DNA from: Marinilabiliaceae bacterium
GTDB lineage: Bacteria; Bacteroidota; Bacteroidia; Bacteroidales; Marinilabiliaceae
Length of the DNA stretch: 51,204 nt
Direction of reading: 5' to 3'
Assembly (NCBI GenBank): GCA_021443545.1
Contig: JABUTU010000005.1
Location: forward strand, 1 to 51,204
How positions within the stretch are numbered: the first letter of the stretch is position 1; every line of letters starts with the position of its first letter. Position numbers and translations under genes: made by a program. This document shows positions 7,537-16,526 of the stretch, piece after piece. The notes beneath the pieces were generated by a model that was given only the letters and a program-made list of their open reading frames with translations, was not told where the DNA came from and did no database searches.

Positions 7537-9747
7537 ATGAGAATCCTTACAACACTGCTCATGACAATGAGTTTGGCAAATGTCACTATCTGGGCGCAGA
7601 ATAACGACATTATGCTCAATGCATCTTCCGATAGCAAACCGAGAGAAATCTCTCTTGGTCTGCCTACTAATTCATATTCCGCAGTACAGATTTTTGAAGA
7701 CGGCCTACCCGTATCGTATTATAAATACCAGCTGTTCCCATACAAATCTTGGCATGGAGGAGTCAGTGCTCTCACCCCAGGAAAGATGAATCCTATGGAG
7801 ACATCCTTAAGATATGGCGAAATAAACACCTTCATTGATAGTTATAACAAGTACTACTCCGATTCCATAAATACAACTTTGGCTTACACAGCAGGCACTT
7901 TCGGTCAGCACAAAATCGACTTTAACATATCTGGCTCAATTCCTAATGCCAAAATAGGATTCTCACTCAGCACTTTTCAGAATATTGACCCTGGCTCTAA
8001 CCATATAAAATACCCCAAATACAAAGATAGACACCAGTTCTACAAAGGTGTTTTTTCTAAGGTATTCACAGAAAATAAAGGCTACCTATCACTGACATAC
8101 CAGCACGTTGATTACATTAGCGTCGCTGAAAACTATGGGCCTTTTATCTTTGTAGGAGATGGAAGTGTCAAACAGATAGATGGATTCGACTTAGGAAGAG
8201 ATTGCTACCTGCCAGACTTTAAGTATGTCACTATTCATGACTTTTTGAACGGAGAGATTAAAAAGAAGGATATCAAGGATAGTAACAGAGACAAAACTAA
8301 CCACATCTCACTATACCTGAAGTACATAATAAACAATAAGACTACCCTCTCGGTACGCAGTCGATATAAAAATGGTACCTCCAACCGAGAGGCTCACAAC
8401 CTCGGCAGCATTATAAACGTCACTGAAAAAGATGGTTATACCAAGACAAACAAGCAGCCTTATACAGGCTTAGTTCAGCTGAGAGCGCTGAATCATTACG
8501 AGTCGACAGACAAAGCATGGATGAACAACGCTGAAATGCAGTTTAAGGGAGAAAAAAACTTGCTACTTACAGGCTTCGATTACCACTTCAACAGAACTCA
8601 CGTCGTCGGTTCTTCTACCAATTATGCTCATGAAGTCACAAGAAACCCCCATATTCTCTTCCGCAATGGTGAAGACTTCTACAACTTCAACACATCAGGA
8701 GAGTACTACGAGGGAGATGAAAACAAATTTGCCCTCTATGTTAAGGACGATATGTACCTATTCAGCAGGTTATCACTTGAATCATTTTTCAGAAGTGAGG
8801 TTAAAACCATGAATGGTAAGTCTGCAAATAACAAAGATGATAACGACCATACAAACGACAGAGTCGCTGGTTTCAATCTCTCAAAAGGAAGAATAACGAA
8901 GTTTGACGAAACATTCATCAATGGAGCCATTGGCTTTAATCTCAATCTCAAACTTACAGAAGGTCTTTCATTCAGAGGCGAAGGTATAATAACGAAAGCC
9001 AACAACAGCACATTTGACTATGGTGGATATAAGAAACCAGATACAGACCCTTCATACACTAAATTCTTACAGATGGGATTCGCCTTCTCTCGAAAGAAAA
9101 TTAACATTGTATCACAACTTGTATATATATCACAGGATAACCAGACAAGCCGTACTATGTTTCAGCATGAATTGACAACGAGTGTTGGTGAGAACATGGC
9201 AGGTTATAAGGAGACAGTTATGAAACCAGTGAAATATGGCATTCAATCGATTGGTTGGACAACAGACGCAATCATTAATATCTCTGGTTTTTCCCTTCAC
9301 AGCCAAGTGATAATACGCAACCCTCAATATAAAGATTTCATCTTCTCACCGACATTTAGTGACGGAGTCACTGAGCATTATGATTTCAGCAACAATAATG
9401 TCACTAACCTGCACAAAGTTGAGATAGCACTTGATCCTTCTTACACTGTGAGCAACTGGCACTTCTGGCTCAGTGGTCGATACATCAGCAAACAGTACAT
9501 CAACAAGACGAACTCCCTCTATTTCAAGGAACGAATTGAGACTTTTGGTGGCGTAGACTATCAGATAAAGAATAACTACGGGACCGTAAGTCTCAATGTC
9601 ATAAACATCCTCAACCAAAAAGGTGCGAGTGGAGCTATCAGTGCAGCCGATCTTATCGAAGAGACTTCAGGATACCACAACTACCAAATGGCGGGAACAT
9701 TTATTCGTCCTTTCACTGTTGAATTATCATTAAAACTAAGCCTTTAG
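7537..9747 (+). CDS. TonB-dependent-receptor-like outer-membrane barrel with a reduced plug
   Basis: From the ATG at 7537 the product has 736 residues with a signal peptide ending in WAQ. The mature N terminus starts almost directly with a plug-end-like piece (REISLGLPTNSYSAVQIFED) and continues into about 600 residues of amphipathic beta-strands rich in Tyr, Asn and Phe, ending with VELSLKLSL, a barrel-like terminus. Typical Bacteroidota receptors of this group carry an N-terminal carboxypeptidase-regulatory domain and a full plug before this point; here both are absent, and the promoter and terminator just upstream show that no exon is missing by misreading. It ends 3 bases from a convergent TonB receptor. 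It may be a passive pore or a component of a larger uptake complex. The substrate is unknown. Confidence 0.7.
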   Translation: MRILTTLLMTMSLANVTIWAQNNDIMLNASSDSKPREISLGLPTNSYSAVQIFEDGLPVSYYKYQLFPYKSWHGGVSALTPGKMNPMETSLRYGEINTFIDSYNKYYSDSINTTLAYTAGTFGQHKIDFNISGSIPNAKIGFSLSTFQNIDPGSNHIKYPKYKDRHQFYKGVFSKVFTENKGYLSLTYQHVDYISVAENYGPFIFVGDGSVKQIDGFDLGRDCYLPDFKYVTIHDFLNGEIKKKDIKDSNRDKTNHISLYLKYIINNKTTLSVRSRYKNGTSNREAHNLGSIINVTEKDGYTKTNKQPYTGLVQLRALNHYESTDKAWMNNAEMQFKGEKNLLLTGFDYHFNRTHVVGSSTNYAHEVTRNPHILFRNGEDFYNFNTSGEYYEGDENKFALYVKDDMYLFSRLSLESFFRSEVKTMNGKSANNKDDNDHTNDRVAGFNLSKGRITKFDETFINGAIGFNLNLKLTEGLSFRGEGIITKANNSTFDYGGYKKPDTDPSYTKFLQMGFAFSRKKINIVSQLVYISQDNQTSRTMFQHELTTSVGENMAGYKETVMKPVKYGIQSIGWTTDAIINISGFSLHSQVIIRNPQYKDFIFSPTFSDGVTEHYDFSNNNVTNLHKVEIALDPSYTVSNWHFWLSGRYISKQYINKTNSLYFKERIETFGGVDYQIKNNYGTVSLNVINILNQKGASGAISAADLIEETSGYHNYQMAGTFIRPFTVELSLKLSL

Positions 9748-9768
9748 AGCTCACGAACGACTAAAGGC
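9740..9768. terminator. hairpin spanning the stop codons of two convergent barrel genes
   Basis: GCCTTTAG (9740-9747, ending with the TAG of the plus-strand gene) pairs perfectly with CTAAAGGC (9761-9768, inside the last codons of the minus-strand gene). It may act as a shared transcript end. T tracts are poor on both sides. Confidence 0.35.
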
Positions 9769-11976
9769 GAAGCGCAATCCAAGATAGAACTTACGACTCA
9801 TCAGAGGACCCCATATCATCGTTCCATCATAATACTCACTCATAGGTTTATCTGCCGCAATAATGGCATTATCCTGCATATAATTACCTACATTTTCACA
9901 CCCAGCATATAAGCTCCAGTTGTTGAACCATTTAGTCATCTGAACATTACATATCCTATATGACCCAAAGGTGTTTCCTCGTTTGTATTCATCGGGATTA
10001 CCATCTGTTGTTGGCACCCTGCCACCTCCATTAAGTTGCATATTGACATCAAACTGCCACGTCTTGTGAGGGGTCTGGTACGACAAAGATATAAGAGCTT
10101 TGTATCTACTTGACAATGGACGCTGACGCATCTCACCCCCAAGCTCTTGATAAGCCTCATTCCAACGCCATGCTGCTGTTACATCCAATCCTCGCCAGCG
10201 GTACACAGCCTCAATCTGAAACGTATTTGCATACGAACGAGACAAGGCACTATGAGCCCACACTTCACGCGGAGATATATCCGTATCGAGAAGTAACTGA
10301 CGACTGAACATTGTGCGGAAATACTCTATTGTTGCAGAGAGCCCGCTATTTCCAAAAGTCTGTTGAAGACTTCCCCCGACATTCCACGCTCTCTCCTGGC
10401 TATAGACATCCTCCTCATTATAAGACCACTTACGAGCTGACGAGAGCATATAGTTATTCTCCGCAAACAATGCCGTTGTTCGACTTCCAACACCCACACC
10501 ACCTCTGATTATAGTAAACTGACATGGCGCATAGCGGATATTCAGTCGTGGGGTAACAAACGCCTTAAACTCCGTGTCGTAATCAGCACGGAGCCCAGCT
10601 ATCATCGTCAATACATCGTCGCAGTTGTATGTATATTGAGCATATAGACCAATAGCTATATCATTCAAGGAATAGAAAGAAGAACCTCTACTGGCGTCAA
10701 AGGAGATACGTTCATCAAAAAAATCGCCTTGCGATGATAATCCACAGTCAAAAATATGCTGGTCTTCATTCCAACCTTTACGCATCAGGATATTCAAATA
10801 ATAGCTATCCTGCTGGCCATCATATTCCCTTCTGCCAAAAAAAGATGACTGTTTATGGTATATGTAAGAAGCCTGAATACCAAGGCTCAGATCATCTTCG
10901 AAAGAGAAACCATTTTTTAGCCAGCTCTCCACCCTTTGGGTCTTTATGTATACCCCATATTTTGTTGTATCAATCACACTCCCCTCAAAATCCATTTCAC
11001 CTCCACGTCGCTCCTCATTCATTGTCTTTACAACAATTTGACCTGTATAGTTATCGCGATGAAAGTTCCATCTATTCAATAAACTAAGCTGCCTGGTCTG
11101 AGGCTCGTCACGGAAGTTATCACCATTCTCATCAAGAGAGGTAAAATCCTTAGATGCTGAGACAATCAAAGCTGTTGAAACTCCATGACCCAATGGTATT
11201 GCCGTCGATGCATTCACCTCACCCCGACCCGCTGTTGAACCAAATAGACTAACCGAAAAGCGTTCGTCAGAGACCGGTTTCTTGTATTCATAATTAATCT
11301 GCCCCGTAAAGGCTTCAAAACCATTTACAACGGTACCAACACCTTTGGATATCGAGATGCCATCCATCCAGCTACCTGGCACATAACTAAGTCCGAACGG
11401 AGCTGCTATACCTCTAAGATTTGGGATATTCTCGCTGAGCATCTGCACATAACGACCTGACAAACCAAGCAATTGGATTGTACGTGCACCTGTTGTAGCA
11501 TCAGCATAATTAACATCAACAGAGGCATTGGTCTCAAAACTCTCCCCTAAGTTACAACATGGAGCCTTACACAATTCATCTTTCCCTAAATCCTGTGTCA
11601 GAGCTGGCGAGTGTCTATTCATAGAAGAGCTCATCTTACGCTGTGCGATTGTGACCTCATCCAATTGCTCAGGAATAAGAACCACACGTATATTATTACC
11701 ATCAGCAACGGAATTTATGTCCACCGTATGAGATATAAAACCGACATACTTAATGAGCAGTTTAGACGTTTGTTGATTTGCAGAGATTGAAAACGAACCA
11801 TCAAAATCCGTTGTTGTCCCTTGTTGAGTCCCCTCCCATACGACCAAAGCTGAATAGAGAGGCTCAGTCTGTGTCGTGTCAGCAGCATCTGCACCCAAGA
11901 CGACACCACGATATGTCTGAGCAAATCCCACTAACGACCAAGCCAGACATAGCACCAAAATAAAAAATATTTTCAT
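9751..11976 (-). CDS. TonB-dependent receptor with carboxypeptidase-regulatory domain (possibly metal-related)
   Basis: The 741 residues contain a signal peptide (about 1-19), a CarboxypepD_reg-like domain (about 20-110) and a plug (about 115-240), followed by a beta-barrel that ends in FYLGLRFAFSRS. The plug has the motif KAPCCNLGESFETN followed by TIQLLGLSGRYVQMLSENIP, a form I associate with a receptor subgroup often found near heavy-metal genes in Bacteroidota; this association is from memory and the substrate is an inference. Such receptors import ligands across the outer membrane using TonB/ExbBD energy. A Cys/His-rich exported protein gene lies 61 bases upstream on the same strand, so the two are probably one operon. 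Confidence 0.85.
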   Translation of the reverse strand: MKIFFILVLCLAWSLVGFAQTYRGVVLGADAADTTQTEPLYSALVVWEGTQQGTTTDFDGSFSISANQQTSKLLIKYVGFISHTVDINSVADGNNIRVVLIPEQLDEVTIAQRKMSSSMNRHSPALTQDLGKDELCKAPCCNLGESFETNASVDVNYADATTGARTIQLLGLSGRYVQMLSENIPNLRGIAAPFGLSYVPGSWMDGISISKGVGTVVNGFEAFTGQINYEYKKPVSDERFSVSLFGSTAGRGEVNASTAIPLGHGVSTALIVSASKDFTSLDENGDNFRDEPQTRQLSLLNRWNFHRDNYTGQIVVKTMNEERRGGEMDFEGSVIDTTKYGVYIKTQRVESWLKNGFSFEDDLSLGIQASYIYHKQSSFFGRREYDGQQDSYYLNILMRKGWNEDQHIFDCGLSSQGDFFDERISFDASRGSSFYSLNDIAIGLYAQYTYNCDDVLTMIAGLRADYDTEFKAFVTPRLNIRYAPCQFTIIRGGVGVGSRTTALFAENNYMLSSARKWSYNEEDVYSQERAWNVGGSLQQTFGNSGLSATIEYFRTMFSRQLLLDTDISPREVWAHSALSRSYANTFQIEAVYRWRGLDVTAAWRWNEAYQELGGEMRQRPLSSRYKALISLSYQTPHKTWQFDVNMQLNGGGRVPTTDGNPDEYKRGNTFGSYRICNVQMTKWFNNWSLYAGCENVGNYMQDNAIIAADKPMSEYYDGTMIWGPLMSRKFYLGLRFAFSRS

Positions 11977-12037
11977 TGATTATAATAGCATTAATAGTGA
12001 CAAAAGAGTTGATTAGACTATTTGACAACTATACATG

Positions 12038-12541
12038 CTAACATCTCATGACACACAATAAAGCGCACGACTTATTTGAAGTGCGAACTGCAAAAGAGGG
12101 CGAACTGACATCATCTTTTATGCCAGATATGTCATAATCACTAAAGACAAAAGTTTTAAGAACTAACAAATCAAGCAGAACTGGCTTTACGAGTGACCCA
12201 TTACAGAGAACAATATCCCCAATTATATCAGAACATATAAAATTTGAATATCTATGGCAACATCCATCCCCTTCAGAGATAACTGTTTGCAAAAGAGCCT
12301 CATCATCGCAATCGCAATGCTCCTCATGACCATCACAACATGAATCATCTTCATTTAGACAAAATGCGATAGATTCAATAACGACATCTTCATGCACATC
12401 TCCTGTCAAACTGCAGAAATGGCTTACGATAACGATGCCACACTGAGAAACAAGAATAGATATTAACAGAACGAAAGAAAGCATAAGTTTACACTTCTGC
12501 CTTGCTTCGTAACATAATATCTTCAAAAGTCTTTTACGCAT
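12038..12541 (-). CDS. Cys/His-rich exported protein resembling the HYC_CC_PP family
   Basis: This 167-residue protein has a hydrophobic N-terminal segment (about 20-40, signal or anchor) followed by HFC (41-43), a CC pair at 68-69 in an acidic Cys/His stretch (DSCCDGHEEHCDCDDE), a second CC pair at 94-95 (GDGCCHRYSNF) and further cysteines to the C terminus (LLCVMRC). The order HxC, CC, CC resembles small Bacteroidota proteins named HYC_CC_PP, which often precede a TonB receptor. Met20 (MLSFVLLISILVSQCG) is an alternative start with a tighter signal peptide. Position and composition suggest binding of a soft metal or a redox role in the periplasm. That is inference. Confidence 0.6.
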   Translation of the reverse strand: MRKRLLKILCYEARQKCKLMLSFVLLISILVSQCGIVIVSHFCSLTGDVHEDVVIESIAFCLNEDDSCCDGHEEHCDCDDEALLQTVISEGDGCCHRYSNFICSDIIGDIVLCNGSLVKPVLLDLLVLKTFVFSDYDISGIKDDVSSPSFAVRTSNKSCALLCVMRC

Positions 12542-12580
12542 CGTTGTGCGAAGTTAATACAAAGCTCAGCAAAAACAAAA

Positions 12581-12606
12581 AAGGCTGAAGAATAATCTTC
12601 AGCCTT
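12581..12606 (-). terminator. terminator of the tRNA-Glu transcript
   Basis: AAGGCTGAAG and CTTCAGCCTT form a perfect 10-bp stem with a 6-base loop. On the minus strand it is followed by TTTTGTTTTT (12571-12580). Its first arm base is also the last base of the tRNA CCA end. Confidence 0.8.
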
Positions 12607-12680
12607 GGTACTCGATAGGAGAATCGAACTCCTATTTAGAGAATGAGAATCTCTCGTCCTAACCGTTAGACGAATCGAGC
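12606..12680 (-). tRNA. tRNA-Glu (anticodon CTC)
   Basis: On the minus strand the acceptor GCTCGAT pairs with ATCGAGT (one G-U), followed by discriminator A and an encoded CCA (12606-12608). The D arm is GTCT...GGAC, the anticodon stem AGAGA/TCTCT with loop TTCTCAT (anticodon CTC, reads GAG), and the T arm AGGAG-TTCGATT-CTCCT. Length is 75 bases. Confidence 0.93.
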
Positions 12681-12706
12681 TTCGTTCCAACGTCGTTTTG
12701 ACATTG

Positions 12707-12736
12707 CAAAGGTAGACACATTTTTCTTATCTACAA
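12707..12736 (-). promoter_or_regulatory. promoter of tRNA-Glu
   Basis: On the minus strand TTG (12734-12736), 19 bases, then TACCTTTG (12707-12714), about 27 bases before the tRNA 5' end. Confidence 0.7.
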
Positions 12737-12774
12737 TAGAAAGTGCCAATTTTTTTCTCATTTTTTCTCTTCAT

Positions 12775-12806
12775 CTTAGGAAGTGCCTTATTTTGAGCTA
12801 TCTTTG
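12775..12806 (+). promoter_or_regulatory. promoter of the ygiQ-like gene
   Basis: The -7 box TATCTTTG (12799-12806) lies 30 bases before the ATG at 12837. A TTA (12775-12777) 21 bases upstream is the nearest -33-like element. A longer frame opening at 12783 would start inside this promoter and is not used. Confidence 0.5.
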
Positions 12807-12836
12807 CATATCAGAAAAAACATTTTTTCTCTATTT

Positions 12837-14663
12837 ATGACCGAAAAAGCCTTTCTTCCTACATCAAAACGAGAGATTGAGGAGCTTGGATGGGACGAAT
12901 TGGACGTTATCATCTTCTCAGGAGATGCCTATATCGACCATCCCTCTATGGCAGCTGCTGTAATCGGTCGCACAATAGAGGCATCGGGGCTACGAGTTGC
13001 CATTGTGCCTCAACCCAACTGGCGTGATGACTTAAGAGATTTCAAGAAACTGGGTCGCCCAAGACTCTTTTTCGCTGTATCTCCGGGAGCCATGGACTCA
13101 ATGGTCAATCACTACACAGCGGCACGCCGTCGTCGTTCAGATGATGCCTATACGCCAGGTGGCAGGTCGGGAGCCCGACCAGACTACCCCTCAATAGTAT
13201 ACACTAAAATTCTAAAGCAATTGTTCCCAGAGATTCCAGTCATAGTTGGGGGCATAGAGGCATCACTAAGACGTGTTACACATTACGACTACTGGCAGGA
13301 CAAGCTGCGGCCATCAATAATAGTTGAATCTGGGGCAGATATGCTTATATGGGGAATGGGAGAACGGCCTATGACTGAGATATGCCAACTGATGAAACGA
13401 GGCGTCCCATTCTCATCACTCACTACTGTGCGGCAAACAGTTATCCTTCGTCCCGTTTCAGACCCTCTGCCAAAGAACAAAAACTGGGAGACTATAGCTT
13501 TAGCAAGTCATGAAGAGTGTCTCGCCGACAAAGCCAAGTATGCACACAATTTCCGCATTGTAGAGGAGCAGAGCAACTTGTTTGACACAGCGGCCAGATT
13601 AACACAACAAGTAGTAGATAAGATTGTGATTATCAATCCTCAATATAATCCGCCAACACAGAAAGAGGTGGATTTTGGCTTCGACCTACCTTACACACGA
13701 TTACCTCATCCCCGTTACAAAGGGAAAGGCGATATTCCTGCCTACGAGATGATTAAGCACTCTGTATGCATCCACCGCGGATGCTTCGGAGGATGTGCCT
13801 TCTGCACCATATCAGCCCATCAAGGCAAATTCATCTCATCACGTTCTGAAACGTCCATACTTAAAGAGATTGAAGAGATAACAAAGCTACCATCATGGCG
13901 TGGGTCACTTAGCGACTTAGGAGGACCGAGTGCCAATATGTATGGATTAGGAGGAAAAGACCTTTCACGCTGCAAAATCTGTCGTCGTCCTTCTTGTATA
14001 GCTCCGTCTATATGTCCGAATCTCAACACAGACCACTCCCGACTTCTTAATCTGTATAAACAAGCATCTCAGATTCCAAGTGTCAAACATATATTCATTG
14101 GCAGTGGCGTACGCTACGATATGCTTTTGAACGACAAAGCAACAGAGGAGGAGAGAATCAGTCATTCACGCTACACCGAAGAGCTTATAGCCCATCATGT
14201 TTCTGGGCGACTAAAAGTGGCTCCAGAGCATACAGAAGATGGGGTTTTGAGCATTATGCGCAAACCCTCATTCTCGTTGTTTCATAGATTCAAGAAGGTA
14301 TTCGACGATATCAATCGAAAATACAACCTCCGACAGCAAATTATTCCTTATTTCATCTCTTCACATCCTGGATGCACCGATGCCGACATGGCAGAACTTG
14401 CTCTCAAAACCAAAGAGCTCGACTTTCATCTTGAACAAGTTCAGGACTTTACACCTACACCTATGACTGTAGCGACAGAGACTTATTACTCTGGAATGCA
14501 CCCATATACGCTCAAGCCTGTCTACACAGCAAAGAGTCCTGAGCAGAAACAACGCCAGCGTATGTTTTTCTTCTGGTACAAGCAGGAATACAGAATACCT
14601 ATCATACAAGCGCTTAAGAAAATAGGCAAACAGGCTCTTGCCGAAAAACTATTCCGCAGATAG
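12837..14663 (+). CDS. YgiQ family radical SAM protein
   Basis: From the ATG at 12837 (downstream of the promoter) the product has 608 residues. It starts with the UPF0313/YgiQ N-terminal domain (DVIIFSGDAYIDHPSMAAAV), followed by the radical-SAM cluster motif CxxxCxxC at Cys316, Cys320 and Cys323 (HRGCFGGCAFC), the SAM-binding sheet, and the C-terminal YgiQ part with DFTPTPMTVATETYYSG. It binds a 4Fe-4S cluster and cleaves S-adenosylmethionine; the substrate of YgiQ is not known. E. coli YgiQ is longer (over 700 residues); Bacteroidota forms near 600 are common. It is convergent with the next gene, 2 bases apart. Confidence 0.9.
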   Translation: MTEKAFLPTSKREIEELGWDELDVIIFSGDAYIDHPSMAAAVIGRTIEASGLRVAIVPQPNWRDDLRDFKKLGRPRLFFAVSPGAMDSMVNHYTAARRRRSDDAYTPGGRSGARPDYPSIVYTKILKQLFPEIPVIVGGIEASLRRVTHYDYWQDKLRPSIIVESGADMLIWGMGERPMTEICQLMKRGVPFSSLTTVRQTVILRPVSDPLPKNKNWETIALASHEECLADKAKYAHNFRIVEEQSNLFDTAARLTQQVVDKIVIINPQYNPPTQKEVDFGFDLPYTRLPHPRYKGKGDIPAYEMIKHSVCIHRGCFGGCAFCTISAHQGKFISSRSETSILKEIEEITKLPSWRGSLSDLGGPSANMYGLGGKDLSRCKICRRPSCIAPSICPNLNTDHSRLLNLYKQASQIPSVKHIFIGSGVRYDMLLNDKATEEERISHSRYTEELIAHHVSGRLKVAPEHTEDGVLSIMRKPSFSLFHRFKKVFDDINRKYNLRQQIIPYFISSHPGCTDADMAELALKTKELDFHLEQVQDFTPTPMTVATETYYSGMHPYTLKPVYTAKSPEQKQRQRMFFFWYKQEYRIPIIQALKKIGKQALAEKLFRR

Positions 14664-14665
14664 TT

Positions 14666-16423
14666 CTATTCAATCCCAGTTTTCGAAAAATAATCAGCTC
14701 TAATAAGTCGCTCGGACAATTCGTATGCTTGTTCTTGCGAAATCACCCTATTCTGTCGTTCTTCAGCATCTCTCAAATCGACACCGACACCCTTATATCT
14801 ATAATCGTTATGTCCAATGACACTCAGAATAGTAGGGAACATATCCATCTGATAACATAATGAATCGTAATACTCAGTTGCGCTGAAATCGGGACTATAA
14901 ATCATAAATGGAAGATAATTCTCACTGCTTTTCCCTTGCTCGGTACGATATCTTGAGAATTGTTCATGATAATCAATTCTATCCAAAATTGTATGATCTC
15001 CTGTTATAACAACTACTGTATTCTCAAAATACTTCGACTTAACGAATTCACTCCAGAATACCCCCATACATGAATCTGTATAGTTAAAGACATTTATATA
15101 ATCTATAACAGATTTGTATTCAGATGAATGGACATTACAAAAATCGTTTTCAACGATATTAAAAGGCGCATGGGTCGAGATAGTCAATGTTTGAATACAG
15201 AAATTATCGCACATTCTGTCCATTGTCTTCAAGAGAGTTCTGACCACATCCTTATCGTCCCAAACTTTATCAGTAATCTCAACAGGAGCTTGTCCTTCAT
15301 AACCATATCTCTTGGTCATCTTCCTCTGATTCCACACCTCATCTTCTGACGTTATAATCCATCGGCATGGATAGTAATGAGCTATATTAGGATAGACATT
15401 AAAAGGGTATTCTGTCACAGTGAATCCCGAAAAAATCGGCAGAAGTCCTGTATTCATCGTCAATTGTCCGTCACTTGACATTCCATCTCGGATTTGGCTC
15501 TTCATCTTATCCGCAAAAAAGATTTTGTCACTATGAGCAATAGCATAGAGATTAGGACATATATCTGGAGTTTCAATGAGCCAACTCTCAAAAGACTCCA
15601 CAAGGAAGATAATGATATTCTTAGCCTTCAAAGATGTAGCATTGGGTTTGTCTCTGAATATGTACTTCATCAATTTACCCTTTTCTATCTCCGGAGGCAA
15701 CTCTGATTGGGCTTTTACCGATGCTTTATCCTCTATAAGGAACTGAAGGAATCTCGACATGACGGAATAGCGTTCCACATACTTTCTCTTAGACTGAACA
15801 CCACAATACCACGGATCATCTGGGAATCTTGCCGCATTTATTTTAATATCTGCAATAGGGTTTAATACATGCATATATGTCATGCCCGCCTCTTCCAACT
15901 TCTCTTTTTCACTCTGTGGGCAACTTTTTATGTCTATATATATTGTACAAGCGGTCATAAGATAGTATAATACCAACACTCTCAACCACAACCGTTTCGA
16001 CAAACATCCGCGCACAAAGAGCGAAACCAGAACAACCAACAAAGAAGAAGCTGGTAATAGTAACCACCATATATCAACTATATCAGCAACACTTGACTCA
16101 AAGCCCTTCAGATTGGATAGATACATAACTGCACTTCTGTCGAAGAAGTCGGCGTAAAATCTATGATATGTCAGATTAGAGAATACCCATATATCGACCA
16201 TAAGCAGCATTAGCCAGACAAACCATCTTCGCCTAATCAACAACACTATGGAGGTCAAGAGTAATGGCGCCAGTAATTTTCTTGACCAGAAAGCAGAGGC
16301 ATTCTCGCCAAGCATCATCTCGTCATAGCAGAAGAAGTGGAATGCAATATTCTTGAAAACCAATGTCAGGAATATAGTTATCAGATAGACTATATTTACA
16401 AATAACGACCGCCTCTTATTCAT
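14666..16423 (-). CDS. LTA-synthase/phosphoethanolamine-transferase-like sulfatase-fold protein
   Basis: The 585 residues have four or five N-terminal membrane helices (about 10-165) and an extracytoplasmic alkaline-phosphatase/sulfatase domain (about 265-560). Metal and nucleophile motifs are visible: VESFES (Glu276) and RDGMSSDGQL (Ser316 at the place of the nucleophilic Thr of LtaS GKTSD), then STHAPF and VVVITGDHT near the end (Asp-His metal ligands). Members move phosphoglycerol or phosphoethanolamine groups onto envelope polymers. In a Gram-negative host the likely acceptors are lipid A or surface glycans. It is 103 bases downstream of gpmI with a possible hairpin between them. Confidence 0.82.
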   Translation of the reverse strand: MNKRRSLFVNIVYLITIFLTLVFKNIAFHFFCYDEMMLGENASAFWSRKLLAPLLLTSIVLLIRRRWFVWLMLLMVDIWVFSNLTYHRFYADFFDRSAVMYLSNLKGFESSVADIVDIWWLLLPASSLLVVLVSLFVRGCLSKRLWLRVLVLYYLMTACTIYIDIKSCPQSEKEKLEEAGMTYMHVLNPIADIKINAARFPDDPWYCGVQSKRKYVERYSVMSRFLQFLIEDKASVKAQSELPPEIEKGKLMKYIFRDKPNATSLKAKNIIIFLVESFESWLIETPDICPNLYAIAHSDKIFFADKMKSQIRDGMSSDGQLTMNTGLLPIFSGFTVTEYPFNVYPNIAHYYPCRWIITSEDEVWNQRKMTKRYGYEGQAPVEITDKVWDDKDVVRTLLKTMDRMCDNFCIQTLTISTHAPFNIVENDFCNVHSSEYKSVIDYINVFNYTDSCMGVFWSEFVKSKYFENTVVVITGDHTILDRIDYHEQFSRYRTEQGKSSENYLPFMIYSPDFSATEYYDSLCYQMDMFPTILSVIGHNDYRYKGVGVDLRDAEERQNRVISQEQAYELSERLIRADYFSKTGIE

Positions 16424-16443
16424 CTACTATGCGTTCAAAATAA

Positions 16444-16475
16444 GAGGATGCATCAATCATCGTCGACACATCCTC
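16444..16475 (-). terminator. possible hairpin after gpmI
   Basis: GAGGATG (16444-16450) and CATCCTC (16469-16475) pair with an 18-base loop; on the minus strand TTATTTTGAAC follows. The loop is long, so this is a tentative terminator of gpmI. Confidence 0.3.
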
Positions 16476-16526
16476 ATTATATTACAATATTATAATACTA
16501 CGATTGCTATGACAAGTATCAACAAA

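Noticed and set aside
12783..12836. Upstream start adding 18 residues to the YgiQ-like protein
   Set aside because: It would begin upstream of and inside the -7 box; the ATG at 12837 follows the promoter.
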